Below, in pieces: positions 21,942 to 34,800 of a stretch of DNA of 64,000 nt. The stretch is from the NCBI GenBank assembly GCA_940671915.1, contig CALNVZ010002974.1, positions 22,171,710 to 22,235,709 on the forward strand, written 5' to 3'. Origin of the DNA: Paracentrotus lividus (lineage: Eukaryota; Echinodermata; Echinoidea; Camarodonta; Echinidae). Numbering within the stretch: position 1 is the first letter of the stretch; every line of letters starts with the position of its first letter. The position numbers and the translations under genes are program-made. The notes under the pieces were generated by a model. The model saw only the letters and a list, made by a program, of their open reading frames with translations, was not told the origin of the DNA and did not search any database.

Positions 21942-24900
21942 GTACATGTAGTTGGATTAGCTTGAACTTTCTGGTTCTAGGACAACTACCCCCTGACAAC
22001 TCACCCCCCCCCCCCTGCCCAAAATTTACCCCTAACTCTACACCTAACGCTATTTCTTAGGGGTCGTTGTTCCGGGGGTAATTGTCCAGGGGATTGTTGT
22101 CCTGATACAGAAATGTATAGATCTTCAAAATACAAAGGGCCAAGTAAACTATATTCCCAATTTGGGTAATATGAGTCTCATACTAATTCATGAAATATAT
22201 GAAATTAAATGAGAGTGACAACATAAAGGTATTCTGGTATTCTTTCTCAAAGCTCATGAAAAAAAGGAGAAGAAATGCAACAAGGTGATGTAGAATAAAA
22301 GCAATGATAGGATAAAAAGAGAAGTCCTTGCAAAACCAAGCAATCACTGTTGGACACCCAAAATATTGTGAATATTGCAATCTTCATTCCTGGTTATGTT
22401 TCCAGGTGTTTTTCATGCAATTAGGTTAATTTTCATGAAATAATTTGCGTTATAATAAACCATTCCTATATAAATCACTTGTAGACAATCATTCCACATT
22501 TCAATCTTAGTTGCATTCAAAACTACACGTTATAAATGTCAGAAAGGATGTTTAGAGAATAAAGTGTAAATACATTTACTCGTGTATATCATCAACTCCT
22601 GCATGTGAACTCTTTACAATCAATAAATCAACTTCTGCTTGATAGCCTCTTAGAATTAATTAAAAAATTAATTGTACTATCTTGGTACATTGTTTGCCTG
22701 GAAAGTATAATATGCTAGAATATTGTATTGAGGGAAATGAAATGGTTCTTGATGAAATAGAAAGCAAAGGAAGAGAGCTTGATATATTCCTATGAACTTA
22801 AAATAAAAATCTATATCATTTTTGGTTGACTGTGTCTGGAAATGAAAAGTTATAAAAAATGACAGAGAAAACAAAAGTTTTGAATTGGCAGTGCATTTTC
22901 ATATAAAATTATTTATTTTACACATTGGAATCCCCCTCTGTATTATGAATTTAGGTTAATTTTATATTTGATAATATGAATGTTGTATTTGTAGGATGAT
23001 CCCAAAGCCCATGATAAATTTGTGCGAATCAATCGGGCGTATGAAGTGCTGAAAGATGAGGATCTGAGAAAGAAATATGATCGATTTGGTGAGGAAGGTC
23101 TGAACGAGCAGAAGCAACAATGGAATAGATATGAAAGCTGGCAATTTTACAAGACAGAGTTTGGTAAGTTCTGTTGATTTAAATGGACAACGAGAGGAAA
23201 ATAGTTTTTGTGATTGGGGCATATTCTTCACTTTCTTGTGTTGTTCATAAGATACATGTATTTGATACTTGGGTATTTCATTCAAATCTTTGCAAAGTAG
23301 AGAGAGGATTTAAATTTGATTTATTCTACATTTTATAGTACTAGCTTTAAATGATCTTTGAGTGCCAAACTTGTTAGGTCTTCAAATAGTAGAACCCACG
23401 TATTATGAAAGTTAGCAAATCTCGATTGTCTAATATATTTTAGTATTTTTTGATATCTCATAAAATCAATTTTTAAAGTTGTTCTGGATATTCTAATTCA
23501 ACTACTGTTTATATTGCCATCAGTTTTGTATGATTGCTACACAAAATTTCTTTTGTATAGCAACTTTTTTTTGTAACAGACATACTTTGTTGGAAGTACT
23601 TCTCAATCAACTTAATCTCCTAATCAAATTTGAGAAGTAAAATGATTCCCATTATTTTTTTATAAATTATTTGTGCAGGATTGTATGATGAAGATCCAGA
23701 GATTGTCACGCTGAGCAAATCAGATTTCGGTGAGTTGTGTGCCATACATTTTAATTGCAGGCAAACAATGATTTCATTGCCAGCTTAAAACTAAAATTAT
23801 TATGATGGTCAAAATGAAGAAGCCATTTTTGCTCAAAGAAGAAACATCACTATCCCTACCTGGGAACAAGAAAAATGAGAAAAGTAATTTTTGCATCCAT
23901 CTGTAAAGTTTTATGCAGGACCTACGTATGTCTTGGAAATTGGAATGAACAAGCACATTCCATGTTTACAGTGATCTATTGAACATAACTTATGGAATGA
24001 TATACATTTTTAATTGATTTTTTATTTTTTGGGGGCCATGCGTTTTGAGTTGGGCCCTTAAAAAGGTGGAGTTGTGACATCTGCTCCTAAAATATGATGT
24101 TTATAGATTTACTCAACAACTATACAACCCTTATAGCTGGTTTTGGTCTTAAATTAAATCTCTGATGTAGGACAACAAAATACTTGTATCTAAACATGTA
24201 AAAATTTCATCCTTTTCTATTAATTAACTGGTGATTAACAAATATCTGGGGTGGAGGAGGAGCCGGCGCAGGGGGAGCCGGCACAGCAAATTTGGCAAAT
24301 GTGCTGTAATGAGTTAAATCAAGTGCACAGAAGGGTGTTCTTGGATTAAAATGAATACACCCTGCTGAAATAATCAATTAAGCTTGATTTTTATGCCTCC
24401 GCCACCGAAGGTGGTGCCGGAGGCATCATGTTTTCGGGTTGTCCGTCCGTCCGTACGTCCGTCCGTACGTCCGTACGTCCCGCTTGCTCGTTAGCGCGAT
24501 ATCTCAAGAACCACTTGAGATATCAACTTCAAACTTGGGGATAGTATGTACCACTATAAGAAGATGATCTGATTAGATTTTGGAGTATGTAGGTCAAAGG
24601 TCAAGGTCACAGAGGTCAAAAATAGTGAAATTCCATGTTTTGAGTTCGTTATCGCGATATCTCAAGACCCATTTGAGGTATGAGCTTCAAACTTGGGGAT
24701 AGGATGTACCACCATAGGAAGATGATCTGATTAGATTTTGGAGTATGTAGGTCAAAGGTCAAGATCACGGAGGTCAATTAGTGAAATTCTATGTATTGAG
24801 ATTGTCATCGCGATATCTCAAGAACCACTTGCGATATCAACTTCAAACTTGGGGATAGTATGTACCACCATAAGAAGATGATCTGATTAGATTTTGGAGT

Positions 24901-27900
24901 ATGTAGGTCAAAGGTCAAGGTCACTGAGGTCAAATAGTGAAATTCTATGTATTGAGTTTGTCATTGCGATATCTCGGGAACCAATTAAGATATGAACTTC
25001 AAATTTAAGGGTAGTATCTATCACCAGAGGATCTGATTAGGTCTGGGGTCACAAGGTCAAAGGTCAAGGTAAAAAATGTCATTCTATAAAGCAAAATGAA
25101 TAGATGAATGTGCGATATTTTTCTGATCTGACAATGGCGGAGGCATATATTTCGACCGTGCGCGGTCGAGGATTCATCTTGTTATAGTTTATTATGTTAG
25201 TCGAGGAATTTTTATTACCTTGATTACAGTTATTGGCCATGCTTCTTGAGATTGGCCTACATAAAGGTTTAGTTTTCACATCTACTCCTCAAAGTGATTT
25301 TTAAAAAATATTTACTCACTGAACAATTAATAAATTAATTTTAAGTGCATTTCTGAACTTCTCAGACATTCAGCTTCAAGAAAATGTATACTTTTGTGGG
25401 GTAAATATATATTTTGAAAAAGTTACAACCACTTTCATGGAAATGTGTGCGATTAGCACAAATTTTGAGTGTGTTACACAACATGGGCCTGTTGAAAAAA
25501 CAAACAAACAAAACGAACACTAATAACATGTATGATAATTTGAATTAAGTTAGTTATTAATGCATAAACCTGTCTATTTAAAATGTGCCGTTCAGTATAT
25601 CAATATACAAAGTTTCTTTGTTTTCAGATCAATCAGTGTTTGGAGAGGATATCTGGATTGTCAATTTCTATTCCCCAAGATGTCATCATTGTCATGATCT
25701 AGCTCCAACAGTAAATACTCTTCCATTTCAACCTTTCATTTTCATTACTTTTTATAACCCCCCCCCCCCCCGATATTTTTGTTTCAAGCTATTTTTTTGT
25801 CAATTGAGGTTTTGTTTTTGATTGTGTGGTAATGATTTGCTAATCACACAATTGTGTTTTCTTCAAAGATGTATTTTGTAGGTTCATAGTGAGGACACTT
25901 GAGAAAGAGAGATAAGAAAAAGATAAGGAACAAACATTGTAAAATTGATCTCCAAAATTATCCCAAAACAAATATTTGTTTAAATAATCAAAGCACATTC
26001 ATTGTACATGGAATTTTAACTAATTTCCTCTGCTGTATAAAAAGTTTGGAGGTTGTGTGTGTGTCACTCCAGTGTCAAGACAAATTGACACTACGCATTA
26101 CTGCTTCAAGTCATTTAAATTTTTTGTTATCTGACTCAGAACATTATTGCATCAATTATTCAAAATATTTTGCAATATGTGCTTTTATTCTTGCTTTTAA
26201 TAAAACTATACTATTCAGCAGATGGGAGTAGATTTTATATGCCTTTCCCATCACACCACACTTTGTATGAAGTTTAATAGAATCTAGTATAGTGGGAAAG
26301 GTGAACAAACACCATTGTGAGCTTCCAAGTATTTTCATGGTATTTAGGTAGAATATTACATAGTAAAAAGGTCCAATTCAAAGGATTTCTTTTTAAATGA
26401 CCTTGTAGTCATAATACGGAAATTAAAAAAAAACAGTTGAAATGATTGCCGAACATTTGTGTGCAGTCCCACACATGCATTTTTGTGTGCAGTAAATTGC
26501 TACTCTCAGGAGAATATGGTTAATTTCTTATCATTTTGTTGATTCCTAAACCTTACAGCACACAACAAGTCGTAGGTGAATTGTTATCAACCTTTCCCAA
26601 TCACTTTGATGCAGTTTCTGTCACAATTCAATATCATGACTACATCAATAATTTTGCTTTAAGCGTGTTTGATACATCTGTTGATTACTCAATATTTTGA
26701 CTTGTAGTGGAGAGAGTTTGATATGTCTGTTCATTACTCATTTAATATTTTGACTTGTAATGGAGAGAGTTTGATATGTCTGTTCATTACTCATTTAATA
26801 TTTTGACTTGTAGTGGAGAGAGTTTGCTAAGGAGGTAGAAGGTGTAATCCGTGTCGGAGCAGTGAATTGTTGGGATGACCGCCCTCTATGTACCGCCCAG
26901 GGTGTCAAGAGATTCCCGTCACTCTTTGTCTATCCTAAGGTAAGCTTAAATAAATTGACTGCTGTAATTTCCTAAAGGCGGGCTCACACTATGCGACTTG
27001 CTGCGGTGCGATTTTTTAAACAAACGGTAGTTTGCATTATTAATGCGACATTTTGAAACATGCAAAGTCTCTTATGAGATGTAAAAATTGTAAAGGAACA
27101 ATTTTATCAAAATTTTATTCCAATGCGGGTCTTTAATTAGGAGTAAAGGTCAAATTACCTTAAAACCGCAAGATCGCAGTGACGTCACTGCGATTTGGAA
27201 ACAATTAGATTTTATACAGAGAAGGGGGTTCGCAATCGCCTTGAAATTAATTTTGATATTCATAGGAATACCCACAACTTGTACATTATGAATTTCCTTG
27301 TTTGAATGTTTGTATCGGATAATATTAAAGTTTTCCTGAAAAATCGCACCGCAGCAAGTCGCATAGTGTGAGCCCGCCTTTATAGCAGATTAAAGATAGA
27401 AACGCATAAGATTGGACGTAATTTTATGTTCAAAAGCACTTAACAAAAAGATGTTCATTGGCAACTTTGATGTAAGATTGTGTAGCATGTTTCGGGAGTT
27501 GGTATAATTTTCTTGTGCAGATCAGCACAACATTGTTTTTTAATATGCTTGTATAACAACTGCAATATTCATTCTCTTTTTGTATTTTGTAAGTTGATAG
27601 AATTCAAAACACTATCTTTGAAAATATATCTCTGACTCATACGGTATAAATATTATTCAATTAACCTGTTGTATACTGAGAACTTTTTACAAAGCTGAAT
27701 GAATCATGATTGTCAAGCATGCTTGCAAAAAACATTTTCATTGAAAGGTGTAACAAAGACAGCTTTAAATAGATCAATGTCAGACATAAGGTCTTTATAT
27801 GTTTATGCAATTATGAGTGAAATAAACGGTTGACAAAAAGGATGTTTTCTTTCTTCAGCCCGCATATATATGCAGGCTTAGATTTCAACGGGTTAATTAT

Positions 27901-30900
27901 CACGATCAAGACCTTAAAGAATTTAACGCAGATCAAACCTTTATTTAAAGACTAATCGATGACTGGAATCCCAAAATAAACTATAATATATATGATTGTT
28001 AACCCTAAAAAGACTGGGCTATTTTGACACACATAAAGACTGGGGGGGCTCATTCAGCCCCCCCCTAAGATCTCGGCCGTTGAGCGCGCGATCGCGCCGA
28101 AAATTGGCATGCGCGTTACCCATGGCATCCTCTCCAAAACCGAAGAGTCATATTCTCCCGAAAAATTTCTTCACTTATTAATTATGCTAATTTATGCATA
28201 AAATCTAAGATTTGCTCTAATTAATTAAATAAAGCTTTAAAAGTGCCAATTTTGGTTTACAGGCTCTTTGTAGGCTTCTGGTGAAATGGGCTTTAAAAAA
28301 AATCTGTATCAAGATTTTTTTCTTATGTATTCTATTGTTTTTAAAATTTCTTATGTATTTCTTTGTTTTTCGACTTTTGTTTTTTTTTTTTTTCGATGGA
28401 AATCATTGGTGACACTATTTTAATCATAAACAACCTTAAATTAATTGATTTTAACTCAGCTTAAAGAGAAAATAATGATACATTTATGAATTTTGGCTGA
28501 AAACACAATTTGTATTGGATTTGTACACAAAATCACGTATATCAGCTACTTTGGGTCTGACGCACGGTTACAAAATGTTACGTAATTTCGGAACCGCATA
28601 CCCGGGCATCGCAAATTTGGTCTCAAAAGTTGCGCGAGACTTGAAAGAAAATAGTCATGAAGTCTTGCCGAATTTTTTTTCCGCGTTGCGAAGTTATCGC
28701 GAAAAATGTCGAGGGGGGGGCTGAATGAGCCCCCCCCCAGTCTTTTTAGGGTTAATATGGTTTATTTTACTACACATTTGTAATGTTCAATTTCTATGTT
28801 GATGTGTTTTTACTTATTTTGTAAAATTGAAAATATCGGCTTTTAAGCTGCATGTTTTCGTTATTTTCAATAAACCAATTTTAATTACTCACTTCAAGTA
28901 CTATTGGTTCCTTACACCACAAGTACATAATACATGATCATCTGATATGAAGCAATCATTTGTTGTTTGATATATAGCGTGAAGAATACACTGGTGACAG
29001 GACTCTTGAGGCATTGGTCAAGTTTGCTCTTAATCTGGTTGATGTGACCATTCATCCTCTATGGACAGGTGAGTGATCAACAAGTCAAGAAATGTATCAG
29101 ATCAAATACGTGACCCTGTCGGAGTAAAAAAAAAAATGCTCAAAATTTTATTTTCTGAAACAAAGGTGAAACAAAAATTCTTTTTGCCAAATTGATCGTG
29201 GGCCCGGTGGCCACTGAGCAGCATCAGAGCGACGTTGCTCTATCCCTTGATAGCCACATAAGGTAGCAGCAACTTTCAATTTTTAATGTGTTCTTGTGTG
29301 ACGCGGCCAGCTATTAAACCCTCAACCCCCCTCTATACACTGACCGCTGAACATGTCGGTCTTACTTAACACAATAGTTGGCTTGAAGAAAATTCATGTT
29401 TTTTTAATGCATTTTCTGAAACTAGACAAAGGTGACATAGTCCAGATATAATTCCTAATTTCAATTGTTTATTTTTTTTCTATGCTATGGCAATGTACAC
29501 TTGAGAAACCGTCTCCTGTTGTGTTTGATATTGCAAGTGCCTCACTGTCCTGTTTAAACCTAATTATTCCAAATTTCAAATCTGGTATTGTGTTGTTTAT
29601 ATATTTTCATTATTTTGTATGTATCAACAATGTTTGTTATACATGGAAATGTCCTTGATGCTTGGCACTCATGAGGAATACCACTTTATTGCAGGTAATT
29701 TCAAGAAGATCCTTCTAGCAGATGAAGCTAAAGATCATCCATGGTTGATATCCTACTGTGGTCCTCCTGATGGTAAGTATATCACAGTCTTGGGAACTCC
29801 AGGGAAGCATTTCATGAAAAAATATTCCCTGATTCTCACCGACATCTGTTAAAAGCTACTGAAACGCTTGCATCTGATTGGCCGAGAGCAAATTTGTCGG
29901 ATAAAACATCCGACAGGTCCTTTCAGGAAACGCCCCTAGAAGTACACAGAGTAGAGATTCCCTGAAAATTGCTCTGGCGACAATTGCTACGTTTCGAATT
30001 CCATAAACTTATCGAATGACCAACTTCAACCCTAGACTTACAACTATATCCTACCCTAAACCTAACATACAACCTAATTGTAACCCTAATCCTACGACGA
30101 AATAAAAACAAGGGGGGTGTTTCACAAAGAGTTAAGTAGACTTAAAGTGCACTTAATTATGTGCATCCTGTTTTATAACGCGCAATCTAATTGGTAGATT
30201 TCACAATGGCGCGCGTCCCCTGGGCATGATCGGACCAATGAAGTAAAGCGTAATATACCGTGCGCAACTCGGGATTTAAGTGCGATTTTTAAGTCTACTT
30301 AACTCTTTGTGAAACACCCCCCTGGAGCAATTGTCGCAGGAGCAAATGTTGTGTTACCAGAGTAGATGTGTTGTAGTCTAGTAGAAATAGTAGTAAGGAC
30401 AGACAGGGTATGTATTTGGTTTGAGTACAGTCAATTCACCAATGTTTTTTGGCAAGATTCTAATCTATATTCGACGAGGGTTAGATAAATGGGTACCTGG
30501 CAGGAATCACTATGTAGACATGCTAAATATGGGGTAATAATTTGGCAGCCGGTCCGTCAAATCTGTCAGACATGGCACTATGTGAATTATTTCTCCTCAT
30601 GCTCCACAGGGAAACAATTCCCCTATAGATGATTCTTTCTTCCTGTCAACACAAGGGTTTCTCTGTGATAGGTGCTGAGTCAAAGTAATTTGTGAAATGA
30701 TTTATATAACAGTCATTGATTTTCAGTCTGTCAATGTCATATATCTGCAGTTATGCAACAAAAGAATGAATATGAATATTATCTGGTTTGCAGTTCTATT
30801 TTTATTTGCAGTGAATGTATTTTTATGCCTCCGCCACCGAAGGTGGTGCCGGAGGCATCATGTTTTCGGGTTGTCCGTCCGTCCGTACGTCCCGCTTGCT

Positions 30901-33900
30901 CGTTATCGCGATATCTCAAGAACCACTTGAGATATCAACTTCAAACTTGGGGATAGTATGTACCACCATAGGAAGATGATCTGAGCAGATTTTGGGGTAT
31001 GTAGGTCAAAGGTCAAGGTCACGGAGGTCAAAAATAGTGAAATTCTATGTTTTGAGTTCGTTATCGCGATATCTCGAGAACCATTTGAGATATGAGCTTC
31101 AAACTTGGGGATAGTGTGTACTACTATAGGAAGATGATCTGATTAGATTTTGGAGTATGTAGGTCAAAGGTCAAGGTCACGGAGGTCAAATAGTGAAATT
31201 CTATGTATTGAGTTTGTTATCGCGATATCTTAAGAACCATTTGAGATATGAGCTTCAAACTTAGGTGTAGTATGTACCGCCATAGGAAGATGATCTGATT
31301 AGATTATGGATTATATAGGTCAAAGGTCAAGGGTCACCCAGGTCAAGATTTGAAAATCCATGTATTGAGTTTGTCATCGAGATATCTCAGGAACCAATTA
31401 AGATATAAACTTCAAATTTAAGGGTAGTATCTATCACCAGAGGAACATGGTCTGAGTAGGTTTGGGGTCACAAGGTCAAAGGTCAAGGTCAAATGAATAG
31501 ATGAATGTGCGATATTTTTCTGATCTGGCAATGGCGGAGGCATATATTTCGACCGCGCGCGGTCGAGGATTCATCTTGTTAACTTTGTGTTCAGGAACTG
31601 AAGGAGAGACAAGTGACTTGGCCACTGCGGGCTGTTTAGATAGAGAGGATCAACTCAAATTAGCTGCCATCTTGGTAAGTTGTGAGACAGACAAGTCGTC
31701 TGTAGTGCGTTTATCATGAATAATTATATTATATTGGATGGCTCAGGATGGGATACCAGAGTTAGGGCCAATATTGCACAAATCGAAGACGAGTGCAATA
31801 TTGGCCCTAACTAGTGGAATATTCTGGTATCTAATGAAGTAAAGCCATCCAAAATAATTATCATCTATTATCATTATTCACAAGCCATGAACTGTGAAAA
31901 GCAGTACTTACATTCAGGCCTTAAATTTTGTTACTTTTAGGGCAAGGCCATGTTCCCTCCCAAATTTAGGGCACTTTTTTTCTCATAAAAAAAGGGACTT
32001 TTATTTTCTAAAATAGAGCCAGGTCTGCAGGTGGTGATTTTCTTTTTACAAATATTGCCTTTTCTCTTTGGGGAAAACACATAATTCCTTTCCACAGTGA
32101 TTTGGGGATGAAAATTCTGTTTGGCTGTCCATATAATGTAACTATCACATTCTGTTTACATACTGACAGATTTGTTTAAAAATAATAACTGTGATTCCAG
32201 CACATCCAAAACCCAGGTCAGTGGGAATTAAACAAACAGGGATCTCTTGCTATTATAACTCCTGTCAGACGGCCATTAACTCCCCGGGAGGTCGTGGGGA
32301 GCAGCTCTGTCAGACCTCTGTTTAGCTGCTAAAATGTCTTGTATAGGAAAAATATTAAATGTTGGTTAACAGTCCGAGGGCACCGTGAGCTATAATGAGC
32401 CAAAAGTGCGAAATTTATACAACTCTCTCAGTCCTCTATCTGCACTCTGCGGAGCTGTGCAGACCTGTGCGGGCTAAAACTGAGATTTTGCAACTCTTGT
32501 AGATTTTGATTTTGTGAACGGAATTTCCTGATTCTTACATATTTAGAAAGAAGAAATTCTAAACCTACCTATCATGCACATTTTATGGTATTTTATCATA
32601 TCTGAATATTGTAAAAGTATTGGTGAAAGATATGGAACAAAAACATATGTTCAGTTCGGTATAAGTGACAAGAAAAGTAGTTATTTTTACATGATTCCAA
32701 AAGAAAATTACATATTTGGAAAGAATGAAATCTTAGCTTCAAAACGTAGTAACTTTTAATATCCTTTGCTTTTTATACCAGTCAGGAGCTAGCAAAATAT
32801 AAAGCAAGTCCAAAATACAGAAAATGCGGCTTTCTGATTGGCTGCTTGAATCAAGGATTGATGCGAGCGGGGATTTTGAAACACGTTGGAGCCATTACCT
32901 GACCACGTAGTGACCTTTGGTGCGTGGTGAGATTCGCATCAGCCAATCAAATCACACTCAAAATCAGACCAGCCAATCAGATCGCAGTTATTGAAGCAAT
33001 TTTGTATTTACTGCACATTTAGCTTGCTCCTGACTGGTATAAATCTTGAAATACTATGTTTGGTGTATTTTTGGAATGCTGAAGAGTTGCTGAAGATTAT
33101 GAACCTATTTTCTCGTCGAATCATTGAAAATAAAGCGTATTTGTGGCTGGTTATTCAAAAAATTCCCAAACGGATTTTAACGCAAAATATATCCCACAAT
33201 TTCAACTATTTTGAAAGACATATTTTCTTTCTTATTAAGGAATATATAATTTGATAGTATGATTTATTAATGCCAAAAATTTCATGTCAAATATTCATTT
33301 CTATGCTGAATTATAACCGCACAAAGACAGGGGTACAAGCTGCTAATTACGTATTCAAACACACAAACTCATGAATAGGACTTGCATAAATATGAGCGAT
33401 TTCAAAAGCGGTGCGGGTGGACTGTTAAGAATACATCAAAAGTTGTGTCTGCCAAAGTATTTGTCAAAAATCTATGATCATTTTAAAGGACGTAGGTATA
33501 GCACACTCTGTATTCATGTCAATGGGATTTGAATATTTCCTTTTCATTCATTGACAGAATAAGGTAGTAAGTGTTGGCTCAGTAGACTGCTCAGCATCCA
33601 CCCAACTGTGTACAAAGCTAAAAATAGAAGATTCTACAATACGCTTTTACCAGAAGGCTAAAGAGGTCACAAAGGGAGGAAAGGTAAGATTTTAGTTTCA
33701 TCAATTAATTATTATAATTTTTTTTTAAAGATTACACTCCGACTTCGCTTATCCAGGCCATGTTGGACCAGTACCCATCTGTTAAAGTGTTATCGCCGGG
33801 TATGAGAGTAATGCGTATAACTTATGTACTGGGACACCATATGGCATTTCTATCAAAATTTATAAGGGGGGGATTTGAAAGCCTTGAGGGGAAGGATTTA

Positions 33901-34766
33901 TAAGGTGGATGATCGTAAATGATCATAATATATTTCTGTGTGTAAGGAGATGACAATAATATGAATAACAGGAGAAATATTAGGGTTTGATGTAAATTTT
34001 TATAAGGAATAAAAGATGGAATCTGGCCCAATTCCATGGTTGGTTGATAGTGGAGGCGGTTAAATGATGGCTGCATAAGCAAAGTAGGAATGTAATGTAA
34101 TGATTTATTTCAAAGCTGATCAAAGTTTTATTAATAACATTGTGACATTGTATCACTGTATAGAAATATTATGCATCTTCCATTTTCACTTTGGTTCATT
34201 TATATATATTTTCTTCTGATAGGAATTGGAACTTGAACAACCAAAGCAGATAGCTGATGAGATTTTGAAACTGTTACCAGATATTTCTTCATTTTCAAGT
34301 TCTGAGTTACAGGTATGTACCACCCACAACCAAACTGGGCTTATAAGTGAAGAAATAGATATGTAAGCTTGTGATCATGAGGAGATCATAATATCGTCTG
34401 TTGAAAGCCAGAAGGGCGTTATTGCATCTTGAAGATGTTCCGTTGAGAACCAGAAGGGCTGATTGCTGTATAAAGTCAATGGTAATAGCGCCCTTCTGGT
34501 TCTCAACGGAACATCTTTGATCTGTAATAGCGCCCTTCTGGTTCTCAGTCGACGATACAGTAGTTTGAAAAATATATTCAATTGAATGTATATAATATCA
34601 TTGAAATGCCTGTTTAATGTATAATTTTCTCAATTATTTGCTTCAGGTCATATCTTTTTGTAGGATAAATTTGTATTGTTATCGCTCTTCATTCTATTAA
34701 TTCATCTTAATCATTCATGCCCTCTTTTCATTTAAATTTTCAATTAAATATATTTCACATCTCTTA

Positions 34767-34800
<34 letters not shown>

